A stretch of DNA of 56,069 nucleotides from an uncultured Bacteroidales bacterium. GTDB lineage: Bacteria > Bacteroidota > Bacteroidia > Bacteroidales > FEN-979. Positions 41,204 through 48,430 of this stretch are shown here, piece after piece. The position numbers and the translations under genes are program-made. Below the pieces are notes generated by a model that saw nothing but the letters and a program-made list of their open reading frames with translations, searched no databases and had not been told where the DNA came from. The stretch is taken from NCBI GenBank assembly GCA_903959905.1, contig CAJBYO010000034.1, forward strand, positions 1 through 56,069, in the 5' to 3' direction. The stretch's first letter is position 1; each line of letters starts with the position of its first letter.

Positions 41204-42106
41204 ATGAATACCGCAGAAATTTACGCTTCCATCACCGAGAAAATCATCGCTAACCTGGAAACATCCGGAAGCTGGACAAAGCTTTGGCAGGTTCCTTCGC
41301 CGGTTAGCCTGATGGGTTACTATTACAAGGGCATCAATCGCCTAATCCTCTCAACAGATCCGTTCAAGAGCAGGGTCTATGGTACTTTTCAACAGATCAG
41401 GGCCAATGGTGGAATGGTTCGCAAGGGCGAAAAGGCCACGATCATTGTCTTCTGGAAGAAAAGCATTGGTGAGGATAAGGACACGAAGGAGAAGAAGAAC
41501 CTTTTCCTGCTGAAGTATTATCACATTTTCAATTCAGAACAGGCTGACTTTGATGAGATAGGTACTGAAAAGGTTGCCAAAATGAACAACCTGGTCCAGG
41601 AAAAGGTTAATTCAGAGTATCTGGAAGCAGATGCAATCGTTCAGGGTTATCCCAATCCACCGTACATCCACTATTCCGACAAGGAAGACAGGGCCTGTTA
41701 TTCCCCGATGGCCGATCAGATCACCATACCTCAGATGCGCTACTTCGTTTCTTCTGATGCTTACTACCGCGTGCTTTTCCATGAAATGTGTCACGCAACT
41801 GGACACCCGAAAAGGCTGGACCGGTACGATGGCATGTCAAACAGTTTCGGGGATCTCCAATATTCCAAAGAAGAACTTGTAGCTGAGTTGGGTTCCGCTT
41901 TCCTGGGCGGCATCGCGAACCTGGACCCTGATATCCGCAATTCAGCAGCCTACATCCGGGGATGGGCGTCTGCCCTGAGAGATAACCAGAAGTGGATCAT
42001 GTGGGCCGCTGCCCGGGCAGAGAAAGCCGCAAATTATATCCTTGGTACGCAGCAGAAGATCGTGGATGAAGAAGGTGTTCTGGTACCCGAAGAAATCGAA
42101 GCTTAA
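41204..42106 (+). CDS. ardC: ArdC-family antirestriction protein / zincin
   Basis: 300 residues. N-terminal ssDNA-binding ArdC_N domain (IYASITEKIIANLETSGSWTKLW, GINRLILSTDPFKSRVYGTF, ANGGMVRKGEKATIIVFWKK) and a C-terminal metallopeptidase-like domain with HEMCHATGHPKRLDR (HExxH at 193-197) and the downstream glutamates YSKEELVAELGSAF. Plasmid ArdC protects incoming DNA from restriction. Here it is in the accessory zone, under leader element d and the SD-hairpin, 9 nt upstream of the ATG. Confidence 0.9.
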   Translation: MNTAEIYASITEKIIANLETSGSWTKLWQVPSPVSLMGYYYKGINRLILSTDPFKSRVYGTFQQIRANGGMVRKGEKATIIVFWKKSIGEDKDTKEKKNLFLLKYYHIFNSEQADFDEIGTEKVAKMNNLVQEKVNSEYLEADAIVQGYPNPPYIHYSDKEDRACYSPMADQITIPQMRYFVSSDAYYRVLFHEMCHATGHPKRLDRYDGMSNSFGDLQYSKEELVAELGSAFLGGIANLDPDIRNSAAYIRGWASALRDNQKWIMWAAARAEKAANYILGTQQKIVDEEGVLVPEEIEA

Positions 42107-42130
42107 CAATCTCATTTTATAAACCGGCGT

Positions 42131-42164
42131 GCCAGATGCCAACATAAATCCCCAGGGCAGGGGT
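42131..42164 (+). promoter_or_regulatory. SD-sequestering hairpin/pseudoknot, third copy
   Basis: GCCAGATGCC (42131-42140), CCCC (42150-42153), loop AGGGCA, GGGG (42160-42163), 8 nt before the ATG at 42172. Stands alone 24 nt after ardC, without the larger leader element. Confidence 0.65.
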
Positions 42165-42171
42165 TTTCAAC

Positions 42172-42402
42172 ATGAGTTATACAAAACAATCAGGAGATCC
42201 CAGGCAGATGACTTCACGGTTTGCCTCTTCTTGTCACACCTGTGGCAAGCCAATCAAAAAAGGTGAAGAGATCATCTACTGGCCTAATGGTAAACATGCA
42301 GGGCACCTGGCTTGTGATCAGGCAGACTTTGCCCGATCCGTTGAATCCTTCCAGGATGAAGAGTATTACAGAGAATTCAACGGTCGGGGGGATTACCGAT
42401 GA
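42172..42402 (+). CDS. Small zinc-ribbon-like protein
   Basis: 76 residues. CHTCGKPIKKGEEIIYWP followed by KHAGHLAC gives C-x2-C-x22-23-H-x2-C, a probable zinc-binding knuckle (PARP-type/treble-clef-like). The tail is acidic and aromatic. ATGA overlap with the following gene (42399). Could bind nucleic acid or a host protein; no family assigned. Confidence 0.6.
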   Translation: MSYTKQSGDPRQMTSRFASSCHTCGKPIKKGEEIIYWPNGKHAGHLACDQADFARSVESFQDEEYYREFNGRGDYR

Positions 42403-42806
42403 AGGACTTCGTTTACATTGACGAGGTTCCGGTAGAAGAACCGTGTGCACAGGTTGGCACAGCGCATTATTACCATCTGGCAATGATCGAAATTGCAGCT
42501 CACAGACACCAGTTGCTACGCCAACATGGTCAACCTCCTGATGGTTCATTCTTCAGGATCCATCCAAACACTCATGATGCCGGGACTTATTACACGCTCA
42601 ATTTCGTCTTTGATGATGAGATTGAATCCCATATCGCCTATGCCTACCTGATGGAAAATTGTGCAATGAAATGGGATGCAGAAGCGCTGATTGAAATCAT
42701 TGAGGCTGATCCGCACTACTTCGAACTTGTTGAAGAGTCGAACATAACCAAGTCACCCAGGCTTAATGCGTTTGTTCAGCAGGTGATGAAGATCATGAAT
42801 TCATAA
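42399..42806 (+). CDS. Accessory phage protein, unknown
   Basis: 135 residues, acidic. Contains HYYHLAMIEIAAHRHQLLRQH, SFFRIHPNTHDAGTYYTLNFVFDDE and a helical end; several His residues but no clear metal motif. Starts inside the stop of the zinc-ribbon gene, so the two are translationally coupled and may act together. No family recognised. Confidence 0.5.
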   Translation: MKDFVYIDEVPVEEPCAQVGTAHYYHLAMIEIAAHRHQLLRQHGQPPDGSFFRIHPNTHDAGTYYTLNFVFDDEIESHIAYAYLMENCAMKWDAEALIEIIEADPHYFELVEESNITKSPRLNAFVQQVMKIMNS

Positions 42807-42847
42807 GCCAATGTTCAACTATCGTTAACCTTCCAAACTTATAAACC

Positions 42848-43042
42848 ATGCGACTTGTAAAATTAATATCCACGCCAGGCAAGGCAAGAGTGGCTTTTGT
42901 CAATCCCAAATATGTTGTTTCGGTTGAACCCAGGGACGATGGAGGTTGCTTTATCACTGCACTTGGGCCGACAGTCATAAAGGTGTTCTCTGACCACCGC
43001 AGTGCATCGACTATTGTGGCTTTGCTGTCAAACAGGGATTAA
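42848..43042 (+). CDS. Small beta-rich protein, unknown
   Basis: 64 residues: MRLVKLISTPGKARVAFVNP at the start, then YVVSVEPRDDGGCFITAL and VIKVFSDHRSASTIVALL. The order of strands and the VNPKYVVSVE phrase resemble small FlbD/DUF-type proteins in layout only. Closed by a strong terminator 7 nt downstream. Confidence 0.5.
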   Translation: MRLVKLISTPGKARVAFVNPKYVVSVEPRDDGGCFITALGPTVIKVFSDHRSASTIVALLSNRD

Positions 43043-43048
43043 CAACTG

Positions 43049-43079
43049 GACCGGAGGCTTTGCCTCCGGTCTTTTTTTA
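43049..43079 (+). terminator. Intrinsic terminator
   Basis: GACCGGAGGC, loop TTT, GCCTCCGGTC, then seven T and ATGGTCGT, as at 35107. Confidence 0.9.
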
Positions 43080-43150
43080 TGGTCGTTCCTCCCTGGCATG
43101 GAATACCAACCTGCTAAAGGACTTTCTGCATCCTGGTTGGTAGCAGCAGA

Positions 43151-43184
43151 CTTTTTCTTTATGGAAGTAACGGTAAAGAAAAAG
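43151..43184 (+). repeat. A/T hairpin module, copy 6
   Basis: CTTTTTCTTTA and TAAAGAAAAAG: the innermost pair is A-T instead of G-C, another compensatory change. Followed by ATCAAAAAGAAAGCC. Confidence 0.7.
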
Positions 43185-43293
43185 TTTGATCAAAAAGAAA
43201 GCCGTCAAAATCAGATGGGCTGTTACTCAAAATTTAATGCGAAGGTAAACTCATGAAAATATCTGTCTCTAAATGGGGCCGTATGGCGATTCA

Positions 43294-43345
43294 TGTTTGG
43301 TCTCTTTCAGATTTTTGAAGGTAAAAATCTGACCCTACCATTTGT
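43294..43345 (+). ncRNA. Structured leader element, divergent copy e
   Basis: P5 arms CAGATTTTT 43308-43316 and AAAAATCTG 43323-43331 with loop GAAGGT, followed by ACCCTACC in place of ACCTACA. Outer TGGT/ACCA may stand for P4. P1-P3 are not recognised. Confidence 0.5.
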
Positions 43346-43400
43346 TCCAGAATTTTCATTCCGTTTTTTTATGAGCATAAATTTTATTTAACCAGGCTGT

Positions 43401-43434
43401 GCCAGATGCCTAAATAAGTCTTCAGGGCAGGAGC
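43401..43434 (+). promoter_or_regulatory. SD-sequestering hairpin/pseudoknot, fourth copy
   Basis: GCCAGATGCC (43401-43410), CTTC (43420-43423), loop AGGGCA, GGAG (43430-43433), 9 nt before the ATG at 43443. Both arms differ from the other copies yet still pair (C-G, T-A, T-G, C-G), and GGAG is a true SD word. Confidence 0.7.
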
Positions 43435-43442
43435 GAAACACA

Positions 43443-43913
43443 ATGTCAAAGAATACCACAACACTGAAGCCGACAAACGGAAAAGCAAAAGTGAATGAAG
43501 TTGTAGCCGATGCTACCGTAGTCTCCGCTGAAAAGATCATTGCGGAAGTTGCCGCAGAAGCAGAAGTTGTCAAACCTATCCTGGATATCAAGCCGGAAGT
43601 TGTTGCCCAGGTGATCCCTGAAGTGATCAAGGTTGCCCCGGTTGTCAAGGAGATGACCATGATCGAGAAGATTCTCAAGGTTGAGAACCTCAGTCTGGTC
43701 ATCGAAAAGAGGGCCAAACTGGTTCAGACACGCAGCGAACTTGACCGTTTTCAGACTTCTTCCAATGACTTCAACTGCTCCATGAGGCTGAACGATTCAG
43801 ATGGCAACGTTTTTACCACAAGCTTTACCCCTGGGGTTAAGAAAGTGGTTGAATTTCTCAGGCAGGCATTTGATGAGAGCATTGAGGATGTTGAAAAGAA
43901 GATCACCTTCTAA
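43443..43913 (+). CDS. Accessory phage protein with Val/Ala-rich N-terminus
   Basis: 156 residues. The first 75 are Lys/Ala/Val/Glu-rich and low in complexity (VAEAEVVKPILDIKPEVVAQ-like helices), the second half is a folded domain (EKRAKLVQTRSELDRFQTSS, NCSMRLNDSDGNVFTTSF, VVEFLRQAFDESIEDVEKKI). No family recognised. Last gene of the accessory zone; strong terminator follows at 43934. Confidence 0.55.
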   Translation: MSKNTTTLKPTNGKAKVNEVVADATVVSAEKIIAEVAAEAEVVKPILDIKPEVVAQVIPEVIKVAPVVKEMTMIEKILKVENLSLVIEKRAKLVQTRSELDRFQTSSNDFNCSMRLNDSDGNVFTTSFTPGVKKVVEFLRQAFDESIEDVEKKITF

Positions 43914-43933
43914 GTGCTTTCAGGGTGATCCAG

Positions 43934-43964
43934 GGTTCCGGCTTCGCGCCGGAACCTTTTTTTT
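43934..43964 (+). terminator. Intrinsic terminator closing the accessory zone
   Basis: GGTTCCGGC, loop TTCGC, GCCGGAACC, then eight T. Confidence 0.9.
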
Positions 43965-43992
43965 GTTTCGTACCGGCATAAATAACATGTCC

Positions 43993-44023
43993 TTTATCCC
44001 GGGACCGTCTTCATCTAAGTTTG
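43993..44023 (+). promoter_or_regulatory. Late promoter 4 (GTCCTTTAT / TAAGTTTG)
   Basis: TTTA at 43993-43996, 19 nt, TAAGTTTG at 44016-44023, then CGCC and the ATG at 44028. Confidence 0.7.
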
Positions 44024-44027
44024 CGCC

Positions 44028-44375
44028 ATGATAAACGGCTATATCCAACTAACCAAACTGCTTGACATGATGGATGAACTTGATGAAAACGGCCTGCCGG
44101 TGCGTTTTCAGATCAGTTTTGTTACTGCAGACCGTAAGAAGAAAACCGGTGGTGAAATTATCGAAGTAAAGGGAGCAAGGAAGTGTGTAGTTGGGAACAG
44201 AAACGGTAAACCGGTTTTTGATACCAGGGAAAAAGCAGGTGCCAGCGGTCGTATCACACGACCACCAAACCACTGGGCAAATTCCACCCGTAACATCATC
44301 CTGCCGAATGGAGGAATCCGTACGGTTCACATACGGCTGATCATCGAATTCAATAACAAAAAAGTATTCTTCTGA
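44028..44375 (+). CDS. Phage late protein before portal, unknown
   Basis: 115 residues, basic. Begins MINGYIQLTKLLDMMDELDE; contains PVRFQISFVTADRKKKTGGE and ends VHIRLIIEFNNKKVFF. Beta-rich. First gene after late promoter 4 and overlapping the portal ATG by one base (TGATG), so it is a structural or assembly protein of the same operon. No family recognised. Confidence 0.5.
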   Translation: MINGYIQLTKLLDMMDELDENGLPVRFQISFVTADRKKKTGGEIIEVKGARKCVVGNRNGKPVFDTREKAGASGRITRPPNHWANSTRNIILPNGGIRTVHIRLIIEFNNKKVFF

Positions 44376-45700
44376 TGAAAAAGATTATCGTTGAAGGTAA
44401 TTATGCCATCCTTCCTGGTGCAAAGGCAATTGTTTCAACAACCACGGCGGTTGATGCGGCAAAGTCCAAATCAGCTCCTCCCTATGATCTTTCTCCTTCT
44501 GCCTGGTCCAGGTGGGGAGACTCCAATCTATTTCCACAAGAGGTATTGATTGATATCAACAAGAACTCAGTTGCCCTGCGGGCACTGGATAAACGTAAAC
44601 GTGTTCATTTCGGCAGAGGGATAATTGCCTATCGTGAAACTGCTTCCGCGGAAGGAGGGGACCCGACCCGGGTACCGGTCACAGATCCTGAAGTCGTAGA
44701 GTTCCTTCGCCTTAACCAGGTCAACCTTATCTGGCCAGACCTGATCATGGGTCTGGAGACATTCGCAAATGGCTGGCTTGAATTCGTTTTGAACAAAGGC
44801 CGTGACCGCATCAACCGCGTATTTATTAAAGATCCTGCCTATTGCAGGCTCAGCAAAATGGATAATGCAAATAAGATCCCTGCAGTGTATTATTCAGCCC
44901 AATGGGAGATGAACCCTTCCTTTGATAATGTTAAAGTGGTTTCCCTGCCGATGTACGATGCATCCAAATACAACGGCTTGGTGTACGCTGATCCACAGTT
45001 TGCGATGCACATATTCTATCGGAGCTTCAACAAATCATTCTATCATCTTCCCCTTTGGAATGCGGTTCGGGTGAACAAGTGGATGTACATCGCCAACATT
45101 GTGCCTACACTCAAAGCAGCCATCATGAGAAACCAAATGACCATTAAGTATCACATCCAGATACCTGATGATTACTTCACCAACCGGTACCCATCACCCG
45201 ACTATACCAAGGAGCAGCGCGAAGCCAAGCGTGTTGAAGTGCTTACTGAAATGGATGGGTTTCTGGCCGATGTTGAGAACAGCGGTAAAGCATTCATAAG
45301 CTGGGCTTTCTACAACCGGGTAAAACAAGATTACCTGACCGGCTGGAAGATTGAAGTGATACAGAATAAGCTTGACAATACTGCCTATCTGCCGGATAGC
45401 CAGGCCGCCAATTCAGAGATATTGTTTTCAATAGGAGTGGACCCCTGCCTGATCGGGGCCGGGAACCCTGGAGAGTCCATCGGTGCCGGCAGCGGTTCGG
45501 ATAAAAGAGAAGCCTATTGGATGCTCAATGCCGATATGGGTACAGATCGGAGTGTCACCCTGGCGCCCTTGTATTTCATCCGTGACTTTAACCGCTGGGA
45601 CCCGACCATCCAATTTGATTATGTGACGGTTGACACTTCCCAAACCCAGGATCAGCACCCGACAAAGACCGCCAAACGAATTGATAAAACCCAAGCCTGA
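44375..45700 (+). CDS. Phage portal protein (inferred)
   Basis: 441 residues. Features of portal proteins: an N-terminal domain with DLSPSAWSRWGDSNLFP, a long central helix region (WNAVRVNKWMYIANIVPTLKAAIM), and near the end DSQAANSEILFSIGVDPCLIG followed by a Gly/Ser loop and DKREAYWMLNADMG, the part that in portals sits near the stem helix. It forms the ring through which terminase pumps DNA. Position before the connector and tail genes supports it. No database check possible. Confidence 0.7.
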   Translation: MKKIIVEGNYAILPGAKAIVSTTTAVDAAKSKSAPPYDLSPSAWSRWGDSNLFPQEVLIDINKNSVALRALDKRKRVHFGRGIIAYRETASAEGGDPTRVPVTDPEVVEFLRLNQVNLIWPDLIMGLETFANGWLEFVLNKGRDRINRVFIKDPAYCRLSKMDNANKIPAVYYSAQWEMNPSFDNVKVVSLPMYDASKYNGLVYADPQFAMHIFYRSFNKSFYHLPLWNAVRVNKWMYIANIVPTLKAAIMRNQMTIKYHIQIPDDYFTNRYPSPDYTKEQREAKRVEVLTEMDGFLADVENSGKAFISWAFYNRVKQDYLTGWKIEVIQNKLDNTAYLPDSQAANSEILFSIGVDPCLIGAGNPGESIGAGSGSDKREAYWMLNADMGTDRSVTLAPLYFIRDFNRWDPTIQFDYVTVDTSQTQDQHPTKTAKRIDKTQA

Positions 45701-45702
45701 CC

Positions 45703-46710
45703 ATGTTAATTTCGACCATTGCCCAAATGAGAACTGCATCCTCGATCAATATTTCAAATACGATTGAAGCATGGACACCTTACCTTTCTGATGCAGAGGA
45801 AATGTTCATCATCCCGACGATAGGCAGAGAAATCTACGAAATCCTTGATACCACCGTTCACCCGAAAGGTCCAATTATGGAAGTCGAAGGAGAGGGGGAT
45901 GCTATCACAGTTGAACTGCTTGCACGATTGACAAGGGCAATTGCCCTTTATGCACTGTATTTAGGCATTGATGAAATGGCGGTGAGCATTTCTTCTGCCG
46001 GGATCCAGGTCATTCAAAGCGATTCCCACAAACCGGCCCCTCAATTTCAGATCATGAATGTTAAAGAAACATTCCTGAGCAGGGCACACAGGCAAATTGA
46101 CAGCTTCCTTGATTACTTCAATGCAAATGCCACGCATTATCCCAGCATTGCAACCCCTTTATATCCTTACTTTATCCGCAATGCTGCCGAATTTCAGCAA
46201 TATGCTGACATTCACAGTTCAAGGAGAGTCTTTTTGTCTTTACTGCCGATCATCGGTAGTATTGAAACCAAATATATCAAGCCAACTCTTTCCCCTGCAT
46301 TGTTTGATTATCTGAAGCTGAATTTCAATACCCCTGAATCCGTTTCCGCGGATGATAAGGCGTTGCTTGACCTGATCCTTCCGGCACTGGCTCATTTAAC
46401 AATTGCCCGGGCCTTGCTTGAAGTCTCCATTGACATGCTTGACTGGGGTGTTTTCAATAATGCCGCCAATACCTTTAACAGCATCCAAACCAAATCCCAG
46501 GCAAACCAGATGCGGATATCAGCGATGCATGAAGCAAATCAAAAGGATGGCGAAGCTGAACTCAAAATGCTGCAAGAATTACTGGACAATAGCGCGAGCG
46601 CTGACAAATATGCGCTCTATTTCACCTCAAGCCGCTACGGCGGAAAGGAAAACGCAGTAAAAAGGGGGGAATTCGTCAATGATACAGCCCTGGGAATCTT
46701 TGTTGTTTAA
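45703..46710 (+). CDS. DUF6712-like head-tail connector protein
   Basis: 335 residues, mainly helical, acidic. MLISTIAQMRTASSINISNT at the start, then SDAEEMFIIPTIGREIYEIL and LPIIGSIETKYIKPTL, resembling the DUF6712 family seen in Bacteroidetes phages between portal and tail genes. It is 2 nt after the portal gene. A neck or adaptor role is inferred from position. Nothing odd in length. Confidence 0.6.
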   Translation: MLISTIAQMRTASSINISNTIEAWTPYLSDAEEMFIIPTIGREIYEILDTTVHPKGPIMEVEGEGDAITVELLARLTRAIALYALYLGIDEMAVSISSAGIQVIQSDSHKPAPQFQIMNVKETFLSRAHRQIDSFLDYFNANATHYPSIATPLYPYFIRNAAEFQQYADIHSSRRVFLSLLPIIGSIETKYIKPTLSPALFDYLKLNFNTPESVSADDKALLDLILPALAHLTIARALLEVSIDMLDWGVFNNAANTFNSIQTKSQANQMRISAMHEANQKDGEAELKMLQELLDNSASADKYALYFTSSRYGGKENAVKRGEFVNDTALGIFVV

Positions 46711-46716
46711 TTTAAT

Positions 46717-47028
46717 ATGCAAAATCCAATGTTTCAAAACTTTGTCTTAATTATTGGCCTGATCATTTCAGCAATTGCCCTTCTGGGTGGATTGATAACT
46801 GTGTGGGTAAACACAAACGTCAGGATCGCCAAAATTGAAACTACCGTAAACCTAAAGATCGCAGCCATTGAAATCTCAATGGCCAACTATATCAAGACAA
46901 ATGCCGAAAGCATTCATTGTTCTTTTAGCGATAACAAGGAGGAACATAAGAACCTGATGTCTGATGTAAAGGAAATACGTGGTGTTGTAAACTCAATTGA
47001 AAAGGAAATCATAAAACTGACAAAATGA
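46717..47028 (+). CDS. Holin/XhlA-like membrane protein with coiled coil
   Basis: 103 residues. One N-terminal transmembrane helix (FVLIIGLIISAIALLGGLITVWV, about 9-31) followed by a helical soluble part with heptads (EIRGVVNSIEKEIIKLTK). This resembles XhlA-like proteins and some single-pass holins. Its TGA overlaps the ATG of the lipoprotein gene (ATGA at 47025), so the two probably form a lysis pair. No endolysin is seen beside them. Confidence 0.5.
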   Translation: MQNPMFQNFVLIIGLIISAIALLGGLITVWVNTNVRIAKIETTVNLKIAAIEISMANYIKTNAESIHCSFSDNKEEHKNLMSDVKEIRGVVNSIEKEIIKLTK

Positions 47029-47633
47029 AAAAGATTTTTATTGCCTTGAGCCTACTGATCATGGCCACCGGTTGCAGTGTGCAGAAGAAGGTCACCCGGG
47101 ACCAGGTGAATACCTCCATTCAAAATGATTCTAAAGAAGAAATGGCTTCGCGGTTGAAAAAGGAAACTCAAAAGGATATCCGAGCTACTAAAGACACCCA
47201 TACTTCAGAAAATTGTGATACAAATTTCCAAACTCCCGGCTCTTCCATTGCTGGAGAGAAGTCTTGGGGTGATCTTTTAAATGGTGGATCCTTGGACCTT
47301 GAAAATGCAGCGGTCAAGGGGTCAGTCCGGATTGATACTGCCAGCGGTAAATTAAAGCTGATCCTGGAGGAAAAACCCCGCATATTCCCGCACAGTTTCA
47401 ATCGTACAACCACCACTCACCAAACCATCAATGAGCAGATTGAAGAGAAACAGGATTTAAAAACCACGCAAACAAAGGAGGACAAACAAAAATCATCTTC
47501 AAAATCAAAAGAAGTACAAAAGGATATTGAAAGAACTGTTCCCTGGTGGCCTGTCTTTTTTATCCTGCTGGCCATTGTCTGTATTGTTGTTTTGTTCTTT
47601 TTTCGTAAAAGGTTCACATGCACAAGGTCCTGA
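47025..47633 (+). CDS. Candidate unimolecular spanin (u-spanin)
   Basis: 202 residues with a lipobox LLIMATGC (Cys17) at the N-terminus and a transmembrane helix near the C-terminus (WWPVFFILLAIVCIVVLFFF, about 173-192) followed by a basic end. Between lies a helical, Lys/Glu/Gln/Thr-rich periplasmic part. An outer-membrane lipoprotein tethered to the inner membrane by a C-terminal helix is the definition of a u-spanin such as T1 gp11, which fuses the two membranes in the last step of lysis. Overlaps the next gene by 16 nt. Confidence 0.65.
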   Translation: MKKIFIALSLLIMATGCSVQKKVTRDQVNTSIQNDSKEEMASRLKKETQKDIRATKDTHTSENCDTNFQTPGSSIAGEKSWGDLLNGGSLDLENAAVKGSVRIDTASGKLKLILEEKPRIFPHSFNRTTTTHQTINEQIEEKQDLKTTQTKEDKQKSSSKSKEVQKDIERTVPWWPVFFILLAIVCIVVLFFFRKRFTCTRS

Positions 47634-48430
47634 TCAATAATGTCGAAAGGTCACTGCCTTCATGCTGGAATGAGCTTTCACGAAAACAGCTTTTATTTGT
47701 CAGCAATCTTTTCCATACGAAGATTTCTGCAGCGGAATTCAAAGTGCACCTGCTTTTCAAATTCCTTCGCATCAAAAATTGCCTTTGGAAAACAATACCG
47801 GCTACAGATATGTATGGGCTGAGCTTGTCAATGAATTTCCTCCTGGACAAGGTTACGCTCACCAAGGCACTTATTACATCCATTCGCGCTAACCGGCTGC
47901 CATGGTTCCGGTATTTTGGTCCACTCGATGGAATGGAATCAAGCACATTCGGAGAATTTACCAAGGCACAGGTCAGGTATGAACAATATGACCTTGCCCG
48001 CGATCCTGCAAAATTGGATGAACTGATCGCCATTTTGTTTCGTAGAAAAAAAAGCTTTTGGTTCATTCGCCGGCATTTTTCCGATTCAACTGATCCCAGG
48101 ATCCGCTTCATTGACCGTACACTCCCAATCCGCGCCAAAACCATCGCTTCATTGCCTCAGGCAGTCAAATATTCTATTTTCCTTTTCTTTTCCGGTGTGT
48201 ACGGGTCTCTTCCTGATAAATTTCCAAACGTTTACCGTCCTAAACCCGGCTCATCCAATGACAAGAATAGCGGATGGGCTACCCTGATCATTTCACTCGC
48301 TGAAGGGAAAACAGATGATGAAAGCCTTGACCGCATTATGAATTCAAATATGTATAATGTGTTTATGGGTCTTGAACAAAAATCAATCGAGTATTTTGAA
48401 TTCCTTAAAAAATATCCTCCAAATGACTGA
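47618..48430 (+). CDS. Phage late protein, unknown
   Basis: 270 residues, very basic at first then helical. Contains LFVSNLFHTKISAAEFKVHLLFKFL and a C-terminal half with KYSIFLFFSGVYGSLPDKFPNVY and SGWATLIISLAEGKTDDESLD. No family recognised. It overlaps the u-spanin gene by 16 nt and the following gene by 8 nt, so it belongs to the connector/tail operon; tail completion or chaperone functions are possible. Confidence 0.5.
   Translation: MHKVLINNVERSLPSCWNELSRKQLLFVSNLFHTKISAAEFKVHLLFKFLRIKNCLWKTIPATDMYGLSLSMNFLLDKVTLTKALITSIRANRLPWFRYFGPLDGMESSTFGEFTKAQVRYEQYDLARDPAKLDELIAILFRRKKSFWFIRRHFSDSTDPRIRFIDRTLPIRAKTIASLPQAVKYSIFLFFSGVYGSLPDKFPNVYRPKPGSSNDKNSGWATLIISLAEGKTDDESLDRIMNSNMYNVFMGLEQKSIEYFEFLKKYPPND

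Noticed and set aside
43002..43256. 84-codon frame after the 64-aa gene
   Set aside because: Crosses a perfect terminator and hairpin copy 6.
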